From Armatimonadota bacterium (GTDB lineage: Bacteria > Sysuimicrobiota > Sysuimicrobiia > Sysuimicrobiales > Humicultoraceae), in NCBI GenBank assembly GCA_031081715.1, contig JAVHMA010000001.1, forward strand, positions 1-64,000: DNA of 64,000 nucleotides. The letters run 5' to 3'. Below are positions 43,620-52,557 of this stretch, piece by piece; the first letter of the stretch is position 1; each line of letters begins with the position of its first letter. Under the pieces are notes generated by a model, which worked only from the letters and a program-made list of their open reading frames with translations, was not told the DNA's origin and ran no database searches. Made by a program: the position numbers and the translations under genes.

Positions 43620-43927
43620 GTCCGCGGGCCGCTTCCGGGCAGGAGGCGCGAGGGTTCCGGGAAGTTTGGAGTGGATTCACAATCGCGGGGGTGGTCCAGC
43701 AGGAGGCCCCGCGTCCGCGCCGAACACCGCGACTCCTCCGGCGTCTAGGGCGACTGCGCCCTGGGCATAAGAGCGTGTGAGTTGAACGCGCGTTGCCAGC
43801 ACGTGCGATGGGGATGTTCGAACGGGGGGGAGGTGAGGCGCTCCAGGGGAGAGCCGGAGTGAAGACGCCCTGGACGGAACGAACGAGGTAACCACGGAAT
43901 CATGCCTGAGGGCAAGGAGGGATGACA
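43620..43927 (+). other. 308-base non-coding stretch upstream of pilin 1
   Basis: No credible gene on either strand. A 6-bp hairpin AGGGCG-ACTG-CGCCCT lies at 43747-43762, and TCCAGGG near 43845 can pair with CCCTGGA near 43868. No c-di-GMP aptamer core (GGCAAACC/GCAAAGC) and no convincing promoter boxes were found, though the pilin promoter should lie here. It ends with a strong AAGGAGG ribosome site at 43914-43920. Confidence 0.6.
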
Positions 43928-44365
43928 GTGCTCACGTTCTGGTGGAACAAGAAAAAGAGGGGGCAGCGCGGCTTCACGCTCATCGAGCTGGTCGTCGTGC
44001 TCGCCATCCTCGGCATTCTGATCGCGCTCGCGGTGCCGCGGTACCTGGGTGCGCGGCGGAGCGCGCTGATTTCCGAGGGTGACAACGCCCTGCAGGAGCT
44101 CAAGACCCTGGCCTGGGCGTACTACCAGCAGTACTCCGACTGGACCGGCGTGACGCTAACGCAGCTCGGCTTCACGCCTCCGGGCAACGCCTGCTGGTCG
44201 TTCTCACTCGTGTCGCCGGGCGCCACAAGCATTACGATGCGCGCATCGGGCAACCCATCCGGTGCGCCAGCGAAGTGCAGCCCGCTCGGGGCGGCTGGGG
44301 CATCGCAGATCGACTTGGTCCTCAACAACGACGGCTCCTCGACCCGCACGCAGTCCCTGCCGTAG
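43928..44365 (+). CDS. Type IV pilin (paralogue 1), probable major pilin
   Basis: 145 residues from GTG 43928, seven bases after AAGGAGG; an ATG at 43922 is too close to that site. Leader MLTFWWNKKKRGQRG, then FTLIELVVVLAILGILIALA: a textbook class III prepilin signal with Glu5. The globular part contains LQELKTLAWAYYQQYSDW, FTPPGNACWSF, a second Cys in AKCSPLG (probable disulfide) and ends NNDGSSTRTQSLP. Position next to pilC with its own leader and a strong terminator suits a highly expressed fibre subunit. No prepilin peptidase or pilMNOQ genes are in the window. Confidence 0.9.
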   Translation: MLTFWWNKKKRGQRGFTLIELVVVLAILGILIALAVPRYLGARRSALISEGDNALQELKTLAWAYYQQYSDWTGVTLTQLGFTPPGNACWSFSLVSPGATSITMRASGNPSGAPAKCSPLGAAGASQIDLVLNNDGSSTRTQSLP

Positions 44366-44387
44366 GCCATCGTACACGAATCCCACG

Positions 44388-44427
44388 CGACAGGCGGCGC
44401 GAAACCACGCGCCGCCTGTCGTCGTTT
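44388..44427 (+). terminator. Strong terminator after pilin 1
   Basis: A 14-bp perfect stem: CGACAGGCGGCGCG (44388-44401), loop AAACCA, CGCGCCGCCTGTCG (44408-44421), then TCGTTTGCG. It may serve the convergent membrane protein gene too. Confidence 0.82.
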
Positions 44428-44434
44428 GCGTATG

Positions 44435-45970
44435 CTACCGCAACGGGCGCACCAGGAGTCCCACGTGGACGCCGCCGAAATCGTGGAAGATGGCCTGGCG
44501 GTAGCCAGCCGCCTGGATAGCCGCGACAAGGTCCTCGAGGGTGCCGGCGGGAAGCGGGGAGCTGTACACCAGCCACACCCGCAGGTCGTCACGGTTCAGG
44601 GCGCGCGCGACGTCGCTAATGCGAGGCTGCAAGGCTTCTCGTGTTCGCGTCGAGGCGTCCACCCGGATGCCCAGTGTCTTGCCAACGGGTTTGAAGTAAA
44701 AGGTGAAGCCGCGCTGCACGCCCTCCGGTAGGTAGACCACGACGTCACCGGGCTGGTACACTGCGCGCACCAACCGTGCCGCGCGATCGTACCGATACGA
44801 CAGGTACGTTGGGTCGCCCAGCAGATTGTTGATCGCCGGTCCGATGACGGCCAGCACCCCCACGACGGCGACGAGCCCGACGAGGGTCGGTGATGCCGCG
44901 GCCACCTCGTCGCGCAGGAAGGCGATGCCGCCGGCCACGAGGAGCGCGAGAAAGGGTTGCAGGAAATTGAGATGGTAAGCGTACGCCGCGACACCACCTG
45001 CGCCGAGCGACGCCGCAACGACAACGGCGACCGGAACTAGCCACGAGACGGCGACCAGCCCTCGCGCCGGCCGGTTGAGACGTCCCAGACCGCGAGCGCC
45101 GATGAGGATCAGCACCAGGAACGGGTAGAGCAAGAGGCCGTAGAGTGACAGGCCGAGCCCGCGTGTCGTGTGGTAGGTGACACCGCCGAAGAGATAGCCC
45201 CCGAAGGTCTGCGCCGCGAGGAGTTCCGGCAGGTATGTGGCCCAGAGCGGCTGGCGGACCTGCAGGAGCCCGCCGCTGACCAGAGCCAGCGGGTGGCCGA
45301 GATACGATAGCCACGGGAGGTAGGCAACCACGGCGACGGCGGCGGCAAGCGCAGCACGTCCCAGCACCACCCGCGGCGGCCGCTGCAGCACGATCCAAAC
45401 CGCGTGCGCGGCGATGAGCAGGAACGCGTAGTAGCTAAGGTACGCCATACCGGCGGCCGCCAGGCCGTACCCCACCCACCACCCGGGTCGGCGGCCTTCC
45501 TGCCAGGCCCGCCACAACACCCAGGTGGATGTCAAGGCCAGACACTCTAACGGCATGTACATGCGCAGTTCGTTGGACGCGAAGATCTGGAACGGGTTGA
45601 GCGCCACGAGGCCGGCGGCTCCCACACCGATCGGCGGAGAGAACCACGCTCGCCCGAGTCGCCATGTAAGTACCACAGCCGCGAGCCCGAATACGAGGGA
45701 GAGACCGCGCATCCAGGCCAAATCCTCGCCGACCAGTCGGATCCACACGGACAGAAGCGCGTAGTAGCCGACCGGGTGGGCGTCGTTGGTTTTGAGGAAC
45801 GTCAGCAGGCCGGGGAAAGTCCGACGCGCCAGATCGAGGCTGAACGCCTCGTCCTGCCACAAGGACCGAGTGCCGATGGCTTCCAGGCGCAGGCTGGCCC
45901 CGAGAGCCAGGAGGCCGACGATGACCAGCAACTCCCATCCCACGCGCGGCAAGATCGGCGGGCGGTGCAT
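44435..45970 (-). CDS. GT39-type membrane glycosyltransferase (GT-C fold), copy 1
   Basis: 511 residues from an ATG at 45970; longer in-frame starts would run into the leader of the divergent gene. About ten to twelve membrane helices. The first extracytoplasmic loop has RSLWQDEAFSLDLARR, with the Asp-Glu pair expected of GT-C enzymes that use polyprenyl-phosphate sugars, and further on NPFQIFASNELRMYMPL. A periplasmic C-terminal tail of about 100 residues follows. Such enzymes transfer sugars to protein or lipid outside the membrane. Placement between two pilin genes suggests pilin glycosylation, by inference. The start is uncertain because no good ribosome site is seen. Confidence 0.82.
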   Translation of the reverse strand: MHRPPILPRVGWELLVIVGLLALGASLRLEAIGTRSLWQDEAFSLDLARRTFPGLLTFLKTNDAHPVGYYALLSVWIRLVGEDLAWMRGLSLVFGLAAVVLTWRLGRAWFSPPIGVGAAGLVALNPFQIFASNELRMYMPLECLALTSTWVLWRAWQEGRRPGWWVGYGLAAAGMAYLSYYAFLLIAAHAVWIVLQRPPRVVLGRAALAAAVAVVAYLPWLSYLGHPLALVSGGLLQVRQPLWATYLPELLAAQTFGGYLFGGVTYHTTRGLGLSLYGLLLYPFLVLILIGARGLGRLNRPARGLVAVSWLVPVAVVVAASLGAGGVAAYAYHLNFLQPFLALLVAGGIAFLRDEVAAASPTLVGLVAVVGVLAVIGPAINNLLGDPTYLSYRYDRAARLVRAVYQPGDVVVYLPEGVQRGFTFYFKPVGKTLGIRVDASTRTREALQPRISDVARALNRDDLRVWLVYSSPLPAGTLEDLVAAIQAAGYRQAIFHDFGGVHVGLLVRPLR

Positions 45971-46093
45971 CTCATGATTAGTTGTCGCGGGCAGGCGCGA
46001 TTCCCTCTGCTCAGCGCGAACGGTGGCCGCGACTACCGAACCCTCCCGCAGGGAACAGGTGTGCCGGGAGACTTCGAGGAACTCGGTGGGAAG

Positions 46094-47854
46094 ATGACCG
46101 TAGACGCCACGCTGGATCGCGCAACGCATGCGTCCACGAGCCGCACCAGGCTGTTCCTGGCGGTGGGGCTCTGCCTGCTCGTCTACGCGGTTGTGGCGTG
46201 GCTGCTAGCCCGCCATCAGGAGTTCTGGTCGCCTGATTCCTCCCTGCGGTTCGTGCAGGTGGGCGCCTTCGCCGAGCGGGGGTTCGCAGGGGGGTCGGTG
46301 CCGTACCCGGCGGAAGCCCTCGACCCGGAGGGGCGCTTCTTCCCCGCGGGCCCGTGGTTCCACTTCGCCGCGGCCGGCCGTCAGTACATCGCGTACCTGC
46401 CGTACTTCGCATTGATCACCGCGCCGCTCTACCGGGTCTTCGGGTTCCCCGGGCTCCTCCTGCTCCCGTTAGCCGGCGGCGCAGCCGCCGTGGGCGTGAC
46501 CTACGTGGGGCTGCGCCGGCTCGTGCCCGAGGGGGCCGCCTGGGGTGCCCTGGCGGTCGGTCTGGGCACGCCGCTGCTCGTCTACAGCACCGTGTTCTGG
46601 GACCACAGCCTGGTGACGGCGCTCGGTGCCGGGGCGCTCGCGCTGGCCGCTGTGGCCCTCGAGGCGCCTGGCGGCCCGCGCGGGGCACCGCTGTTCGCCG
46701 CCGGAGTCCTGCTCGGGGGAGGCCTGTGGCTGCGCAACGAGATGTACCCGCTGGCCCTGGTGGCGGTGGCGGCCTGGTTCTTCCTCGCGCCGGGCCGCCG
46801 GCTCGGCTCGACGCTCGCCATGGCCACGGGCGTGCTGGCCGCCGCGGCGCCGTTGTGGGCGCTCAACGTCGCCTTGCAGGGCCGACCGCTCGGCTGGAAG
46901 GGGCAGGGCCTCGCCATCGGACGTCTCGGCGAGCTGACCGGGACCGGCGACCCGCGCTCGGCGATCGACTTCGTGGTGAGCCGATGGTCCAACGCGTACT
47001 TCCAGCTCGCGGCGCCAGAGTTCTACGCGGCGGGTGTGCCCGCGCTGACAGCCGGTCTCGGGGTGGCGGTGGCGCTGCTCGCCGCCGCGGCTCTGCTGTG
47101 GGTCGGGGTGCGCCGCGGTACGCCCCGCCTTGTGCTGGCCGGCGCGCTCCTGGCGGTGGGCGTCGTGGTCTGGATGCTTTCGTCGCGGCCGTCCGTCTCG
47201 GGCCTGCTGCCCGCGGTCCCGCTGGTCATCCTGGCGGCCCTGGGCGGCCGCCCGCGGCCGTGGGAGTGGTACCTGTGGGCCGTCGTCGTGGCCTTCGTCG
47301 CCGCGGTTGTGGCCACAGGCACCCACGGGGGTATGCAGTGGGGGCCGCGCTACCTGATGCCGGTGGTGCCCGCGCTCGTGTGGCTGGCGGTCGCGGCAGT
47401 CGCCCGTGTGCGGTGGCAGGCGCCACAGGTCTGGCCGGCGGCGCGCCTGGCGGCGGGGGTGCTGCTCGGTGCGAGCGTGCTCGTCCAGGCGGCCGGGCTG
47501 GACCGCGTGGACCTCGAAATGGCCCGCAACGTCAAGGTGAACGAGGTGATCCGCGGCGCACCCGCTGACGTCGTGGCGACGGCGCACGAGTGGCTCGCCG
47601 TGGGCGCGGGCCGGGCCTACTTCGAAAAGCAGCTCATGCTGGTGGACACGATCGAGGAGCTGGAGGCGCTGTCGCGCCGGCTCGCCGAGCGGCGGGTCGG
47701 CCGTTGGACGTACATCCCGCGGTCGGGGTACCAGTATCGGGCGGCGGTGGTGCAGGAGTGGACGGCCGACGGCGGCTGGCCGTTTCGGGTGGTCGAGGAC
47801 CGGCACGTCAACAGCATCCGGCTCGTGACCTACGCGGGGCCGGAGGGCCGGTAG
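46094..47854 (+). CDS. GT-C-like multi-pass membrane protein, copy 1
   Basis: 586 residues with about eleven membrane helices and a C-terminal soluble tail. The first loop has EFWSPDSSLRFVQVGAFAER (Asp in the position of the GT-C acidic loop), followed by RFFPAGPWFHFAAAGRQYIA. The tail contains YFEKQLMLVDTIEELEALSR and ends near WTYIPRSGYQY. It is a clear paralogue of the protein at 50775 (same loop, WGPRYLMPVVPALVWLA, and tail). Probably a polyprenyl-sugar-dependent transferase, but the family is not one I can name. It lies 77 bases before pilin 2 on the same strand. Confidence 0.7.
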   Translation: MTVDATLDRATHASTSRTRLFLAVGLCLLVYAVVAWLLARHQEFWSPDSSLRFVQVGAFAERGFAGGSVPYPAEALDPEGRFFPAGPWFHFAAAGRQYIAYLPYFALITAPLYRVFGFPGLLLLPLAGGAAAVGVTYVGLRRLVPEGAAWGALAVGLGTPLLVYSTVFWDHSLVTALGAGALALAAVALEAPGGPRGAPLFAAGVLLGGGLWLRNEMYPLALVAVAAWFFLAPGRRLGSTLAMATGVLAAAAPLWALNVALQGRPLGWKGQGLAIGRLGELTGTGDPRSAIDFVVSRWSNAYFQLAAPEFYAAGVPALTAGLGVAVALLAAAALLWVGVRRGTPRLVLAGALLAVGVVVWMLSSRPSVSGLLPAVPLVILAALGGRPRPWEWYLWAVVVAFVAAVVATGTHGGMQWGPRYLMPVVPALVWLAVAAVARVRWQAPQVWPAARLAAGVLLGASVLVQAAGLDRVDLEMARNVKVNEVIRGAPADVVATAHEWLAVGAGRAYFEKQLMLVDTIEELEALSRRLAERRVGRWTYIPRSGYQYRAAVVQEWTADGGWPFRVVEDRHVNSIRLVTYAGPEGR

Positions 47855-47931
47855 TCGCGTCTAGGAGGGCCGTGGCGTGGGTATGCTCCAGGTGAACGTA
47901 TTTCCGGAACATGCCGGATCCGGAGCGTGCC

Positions 47932-48390
47932 ATGGTCTCATTCGTTGTTCGTCGCAAGGCTCGTCGTCCGGCCGAGGGCGGGTTCACCCTCATCGAACTC
48001 GTCGTCGTGCTCGCGATTCTCGGCATCTTGCTGGCGCTGGCGATTCCGCGGTACGCGGCCAGCGGTCGCAACGCCCATCTCCCGGAGGCCGACAACACCC
48101 TCCAGGAGCTCAAGACGATGGCCTGGGCCTACTACAACCAGCACGGCACCTGGTCCGGGCTGACGTCGGCCAACTACGCGGCCGCGTTCGGTTTCACCCC
48201 TCCGGGGAACGCGTGCTGGGCGTTCGTGCTGGCGGCGGACGGCAGCGACACGGAGATCCAGCTTCGCGCGATGGGGAACCCGGGCACCGGCCCGGCTCGC
48301 TGCAACATGCTGGGCGCCTACGGGACCTCGCACGTCACCCTGATTGTGCGCAGCGACGGATCGTCGTCGCGCAGCCAGGTCCTGCCCTAG
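47932..48390 (+). CDS. Type IV pilin (paralogue 2)
   Basis: 152 residues from ATG 47932, which has GGAG six bases upstream; ATG 47911 would add seven residues. Leader MVSFVVRRKARRPAEGG, then FTLIELVVVLAILGILLALA with Glu5. The globular part copies pilin 1 motif for motif: LQELKTMAWAYYNQHGTW, FTPPGNACWAF, ARCNMLG and a C-terminal RSDGSSSRSQVLP. It is therefore a duplicated pilin and not a different minor pilin class. It sits between two membrane glycosyltransferase-like genes. Confidence 0.9.
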   Translation: MVSFVVRRKARRPAEGGFTLIELVVVLAILGILLALAIPRYAASGRNAHLPEADNTLQELKTMAWAYYNQHGTWSGLTSANYAAAFGFTPPGNACWAFVLAADGSDTEIQLRAMGNPGTGPARCNMLGAYGTSHVTLIVRSDGSSSRSQVLP

Positions 48391-48487
48391 ACTCACCACC
48401 GGCGCTGGCTGAGGCGACCGGCCATCGGGCGGCGGGCATGGCGCCGCCGGTTGACGGTGCCCTGCTCGGAGGCTCACGATAACCACC

Positions 48488-50029
48488 ATGGAAGTTCCCG
48501 CGATCCGCCCAGAGGCGCGTGCGTTGCGGGTGTCCCTCGTCGCGCCCCGCGCCGCCGCGCTGCTTGCGGCGCTTGCAGTGGTCATGGCCGCCGCGGTCCG
48601 GCTCTATGGACTCACGGACAAGGCCTTGTGGTTCGACGAGACCGTGAGCGTACTCTTCGCGCGCATGCCCATCGGCCGTATGCTGGCGGTGCTGCCGGCG
48701 AACGATCCGCATCCGCCGCTGTACTACCTGCTGCTGCACGGCTGGATCGGATGGCTGGGGGATGGTGAGGCCGCGGTCCGTTGGCTGTCCGTGCTGATCG
48801 GCGTTGCCGGGGCAGGGCTCACCTGGGCGTTCGGGCGTCGGGTCGCCGGGGAGGGGCCGGCACTGGTCGCGTCAGCGCTCGTGGCGGTGGCGCCCTCGCA
48901 GGTCGCGGCCGCGCAGGAGGCGCGCATGTACGGCTTGCTCGCGCTGACCACGCTCGCGTCCTGGTGGGCCTTGTGGCGGGCCACCGGGCCGGAGCGCGGG
49001 TCTGGCGGGGCGTGGGTGTCCTATGCGCTGGCCACGGCCGCGATGCTCTACAGCCACTACTACGGCGCTTTGGTGGTCGCGTCGCAGGTCGCGTTTCTGG
49101 TCTGGAAAGGTTTGAGCGCCGTGGAGTGGCGTCGGGCAGCGTGGGCCGGTGCCGGCATAGCAGTCCTGTTCGCCCCGTGGCTACCGTCATTCACGGCGCA
49201 GCTCGCCGGCGGCCGCGGGTGGCCCGCGCACCGGCCGCCCCTCACGCTGGGCGCCCTGCCCGACGCGCTCGTGGCGATGACCGTCGGGCAGCCGCTGCTG
49301 CGCGGCGGCCCCGTGGAGTTCGAGGTGCCGGGCGCGGCGCTGCTGGGGGGCGTCGGATTCGCCGCGGCGGTGGCGCTGGGCGCGTACGCGCTGCGCGACG
49401 TCCGCCTGGCGCGCGAGCGCCGCGGGCTGCTGCTGGCCGGTGCGCTCGGGCCGCTGGTGCTGGCCTTCGCCGTCTCGCTCGGTGTGAACGTGTTCGCGCG
49501 GCGCTACCTGCTGGTCATCACGCCGTTCGTGGCGCTGCTCGTGGGCGCGGGCGCCGCGGCCCTCGCTACCCGCGGTGGCTGGCGCGCCGCCGCGGCCGCC
49601 GCGCTCGCGCTCCTGGTGCTCGCGCCGAACGTGGCCGGCACCGTGGCGTTCGCCCGCCAGCCCCGGCTGGACACCTTCGACTGGCGGCTGGTCGCGCGGA
49701 CGCTCGCGGCGCAGGCGGCCGAGGGCGACGCGATCGTGCTGCTCCCGGGGTTCTCGCGCATTCCACTCGACTACTACTATCGCGGCCCGCAGCCACGTCT
49801 GGCGCTGGTGCCCGATGGCACCGACGTCGTGGCGGACGACGGCGCACGCCTGCCCGAGGTGACGCAGCGGCTCGCGGCGCACCGACGCGTGTGGCTGCTG
49901 ACCGCGCCCCCGGTGCCCGCCGCGGTCGAGGCGCTGGCGTCCGCGCTGATCGCGCGAGGGTATGCGGTCGCGCGCATCGAGCAGGTGAACGCGGCGACGT
50001 TCGTGCTGCTGGAGGCGAAGTCGCGGTGA
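48488..50029 (+). CDS. GT39-type membrane glycosyltransferase (GT-C fold), copy 2
   Basis: 513 residues, ten or more membrane helices. It has KALWFDETVSVLFARMP (acidic Asp-Glu pair in loop 1), NDPHPPLYYLLLHGWIGW, and QVAAAQEARMYGLLAL, the same landmarks in the same order as the protein at 44435. The C-terminal soluble part is about 110 residues. It likely uses a polyprenyl-phosphate sugar made by the GT2 enzyme encoded next, with which it overlaps by four bases (GTGA). Confidence 0.83.
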   Translation: MEVPAIRPEARALRVSLVAPRAAALLAALAVVMAAAVRLYGLTDKALWFDETVSVLFARMPIGRMLAVLPANDPHPPLYYLLLHGWIGWLGDGEAAVRWLSVLIGVAGAGLTWAFGRRVAGEGPALVASALVAVAPSQVAAAQEARMYGLLALTTLASWWALWRATGPERGSGGAWVSYALATAAMLYSHYYGALVVASQVAFLVWKGLSAVEWRRAAWAGAGIAVLFAPWLPSFTAQLAGGRGWPAHRPPLTLGALPDALVAMTVGQPLLRGGPVEFEVPGAALLGGVGFAAAVALGAYALRDVRLARERRGLLLAGALGPLVLAFAVSLGVNVFARRYLLVITPFVALLVGAGAAALATRGGWRAAAAAALALLVLAPNVAGTVAFARQPRLDTFDWRLVARTLAAQAAEGDAIVLLPGFSRIPLDYYYRGPQPRLALVPDGTDVVADDGARLPEVTQRLAAHRRVWLLTAPPVPAAVEALASALIARGYAVARIEQVNAATFVLLEAKSR

Positions 50030-50778
50030 CCGACGCGTCGGGCGTGTGGATCGTGCTGCCGGCGTACAACGAGGCGGCCGGGCTGCCCGAGCTGCTGCGG
50101 GCCGCGGAGGCCGTGGGACGCGGCGCCTGGCACGTGGTGGTGGTGGACGACGGCAGCCAGGACGGCACGGCCGACGCGGCGCGCGCGTTCGCCGGCCGCC
50201 TGCCCGTGCACGTGCTCACGCATGCGCAGAACCGCGGGCTCGCCGCGGCGATCCGGACCGGCTTGGAACACGCCGCCCGGGCGGCCGCACCCGGCGACGC
50301 CATCGTGACGATGGACGCCGACAACACGCACCGGCCGGAGCAGATCCCCGACCTGCTCGCGGCGCTGCGGGGCGGGGCCGAGGTGGTCATCGCCTCGCGC
50401 TACGCGCCCGGCGCGCGCCAGGCCGGCGTGCCGCGTCACCGCGCGCTGCTCGCCGCCGGGGTCGGGTGGCTGCTGCGGCGCCGCTTTCGTTTGTCCGGCG
50501 TCCGCGACTACTCGTGCGGTTACCGGGCCTACCGGGCCTCGCTGTTGCAGCGCGCGATGGCGGTCTACGGCGATCGGTTCATCGAGGCGCGCGGCTTCGT
50601 GGTCATGACCGAGTTGCTCGTCAAGCTGGCGCGGTTCGGGCCCCGGGTCGTGGAGGTGCCGCTTGATCTGCGCTACGATCGCAAGGTGGGCGCCAGCAAG
50701 ATGCCGACGGCGGCGACGATCGCGGCCTACCTGCGGCTGATGGCGACGGCCGGGCCGGCGGCGCGGAGGGACGCGTGA
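50026..50778 (+). CDS. GT2 family polyprenyl-phosphate sugar transferase (DPM1-like)
   Basis: 250 residues from a GTG overlapping the preceding stop. GT-A fold: VWIVLPAYNEAAGLPELLRA, VVVVDDGSQDGT (DDGS), AIVTMDADNTHRPEQIPDLL (DxD-type) and YSCGYRAYRASLLQRA. No C-terminal membrane helices, like dolichol-phosphate mannose synthase. It would load a sugar onto undecaprenyl phosphate at the cytoplasmic face, supplying the GT-C enzymes on either side. The gene overlaps both neighbours by four bases, so the three act as one translational unit. Confidence 0.88.
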   Translation: MTDASGVWIVLPAYNEAAGLPELLRAAEAVGRGAWHVVVVDDGSQDGTADAARAFAGRLPVHVLTHAQNRGLAAAIRTGLEHAARAAAPGDAIVTMDADNTHRPEQIPDLLAALRGGAEVVIASRYAPGARQAGVPRHRALLAAGVGWLLRRRFRLSGVRDYSCGYRAYRASLLQRAMAVYGDRFIEARGFVVMTELLVKLARFGPRVVEVPLDLRYDRKVGASKMPTAATIAAYLRLMATAGPAARRDA

Positions 50779-52553
50779 GCGCGACCGGCGGCCAGCCGCG
50801 GCCGGGCGCGGCGCTGGCGGTGCTGGCGCTCTGCGCGGCGACGTTTGTGGCCGCGGCGTTCCTGCTCAACCGCGAGGGCGGCTTCTGGTCGCCCGACTCG
50901 GCGCTTCGCTACGTGCAGGTGGAGAGCCTGCTGCGCAGCGGGTTCCGCGACGCGTCGGTACCCTATCCCGCCGCGGAACTCGATCCCGCCGGCCGGTTCT
51001 TTCCGGCCAGCGCGTGGTTCCACTTCCGGCGCGACGGCCGCGACTACCTCTCCTACCCACCGTACTTCCCGGCCGCAAGCGCGGTGCCGTACCGGGTGCT
51101 CGGGCACTACGGCCTGATCGTGCTCCCGGTGCTCGGCGGGCTGCTGGCCGTCTGGGCGACGTTCGCCGCGCTGCGCACGCTGGTACCTGAGCTGGCCGCG
51201 TGGGGCGCCGCAGCCGTGGGATTGGCCACGCCCCTGCTCGTCTACAGCGGGTTGTTCTGGGACCACAGCCTGGCCGCGGCGCTCGGCGCCGGGGCGTTCG
51301 CGCTCACGGCTGTTACCCTGGCGCGCGGCGAGGAGGCACGGGTGCGCGCGCTGCTGGCCGCGGGCGCGCTGCTCGGGCTCGGGTTCTGGCTGCGCAACGA
51401 GATGTACCTGCTCGCCGTCGCCGTGGGGCTGGCTTGGCTCGCCACGTGCGCCCCGCGCCAGCGCGCTGGCGTGGTGCCGCTCGCCGTCGGGGTCGCGCTC
51501 GCGGCGCTGCCGGTCTGGCTGATGAACCTGCGCCTGTTCGGCAACCCCATGGGATGGAAGGCAGGGGGGCTCGTGGCCGGTCGCTCCGCCGAGGTAGCGC
51601 AGGCGGTGACGGGCACCGGCACCGTCGGCTGGCTGGCCGAGCGCGGGGCGAACCTGTATCATGTGCTCTTCGCCCTCGACTTCACCACCATTTTCGCGGA
51701 CGCGCCCGGCATCCCGCCGCAGGCCGTCACCGCCGGGCTGCTGGTGGGCGGATTCCTCGTCGGTGCAGCCTGGCTGTTCCGCGCCGGCGGGCAGCGCCGG
51801 GCGCAGCGCCTGCTGGCCGCGGGCGCGCTGGCCGCCTCCGCCGGGGTGCTATTCGCCGCTTCCGGCCGGACGCCGCTCGCTGGCCTGTTGCCCGCGGTGC
51901 CGCTCGTCGTGCTCGCGGCGCTGCCGGCGCGGTGGGACCGCTGGCAGCGGTTCGTGGCGGTCGCCTGTGCGCTGTACGTCGCGGCCGTGGTCACCACCGG
52001 CTCCCACGCCGGGCTGCAGTGGGGGCCACGCTACCTGCTGCCGATCGTGCCCGCGCTGGTGTGGCTCGCCGCGACGGCGCTGCGCGACGCCCGCGCCGCG
52101 GCGCCGGAGCTGTGGCCGTCGCTGCGGACCTCGGCGGGCATCGTGGCGGCGCTAGGCGTGCTCGTGCAGGCCGCGGGCCTCGACCACGTGAGCACCGTGA
52201 CCACGAACAACGTGCGCGCGTTGGCCGTCGTGCGCGCCGCGCCTTCGGACGTCGTGGCCTCGGCGATCGGTTACCTGCTGATGAGCGCCGGGCCGATCTA
52301 CTTCGAGAAGCGGCTGATGCTGGTGGACACCATCGAGGACCTGGAGGCGCTCGTGCAGACGCTGGCGGAACGTCGGGTGCCCGAGTGGACGTACGTGCCG
52401 CGCTCCGGGCCGGACTTCGACCCGCGCGTGGTGGCGGGGTGGACCGCGCCGGACGGGTGGCGGTACCTGCCGGTGCGGGACCGGCTGCCGTATGCGAACC
52501 TGCGGGTGGTGACCTTCCGGGGTGCGCCGGTGCCAGCCAGCGCGGCACGGTAG
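50775..52553 (+). CDS. GT-C-like multi-pass membrane protein, copy 2
   Basis: 592 residues from a GTG overlapping the GT2 stop. Same architecture as 46094: loop 1 GGFWSPDSALRYVQVESLLR, then RFFPASAWFHFRRDGRDYLS, WGPRYLLPIVPALVWLA, and a tail with YFEKRLMLVDTIEDLEALVQ and PEWTYVPRSGPDF. The two are duplicates with visible divergence. Their occurrence beside GT39 proteins in both cases suggests a pair of GT-C-like enzymes acting in sequence. Function is inferred. Confidence 0.7.
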   Translation: MSATGGQPRPGAALAVLALCAATFVAAAFLLNREGGFWSPDSALRYVQVESLLRSGFRDASVPYPAAELDPAGRFFPASAWFHFRRDGRDYLSYPPYFPAASAVPYRVLGHYGLIVLPVLGGLLAVWATFAALRTLVPELAAWGAAAVGLATPLLVYSGLFWDHSLAAALGAGAFALTAVTLARGEEARVRALLAAGALLGLGFWLRNEMYLLAVAVGLAWLATCAPRQRAGVVPLAVGVALAALPVWLMNLRLFGNPMGWKAGGLVAGRSAEVAQAVTGTGTVGWLAERGANLYHVLFALDFTTIFADAPGIPPQAVTAGLLVGGFLVGAAWLFRAGGQRRAQRLLAAGALAASAGVLFAASGRTPLAGLLPAVPLVVLAALPARWDRWQRFVAVACALYVAAVVTTGSHAGLQWGPRYLLPIVPALVWLAATALRDARAAAPELWPSLRTSAGIVAALGVLVQAAGLDHVSTVTTNNVRALAVVRAAPSDVVASAIGYLLMSAGPIYFEKRLMLVDTIEDLEALVQTLAERRVPEWTYVPRSGPDFDPRVVAGWTAPDGWRYLPVRDRLPYANLRVVTFRGAPVPASAAR

Positions 52554-52557
52554 GTCT

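Noticed and set aside
43620-43927. A fourth c-di-GMP riboswitch before pilin 1
   Set aside because: The length is suggestive, but neither GGCAAACC nor the GCAAAGC block, nor c-di-GMP-II landmarks, is present.
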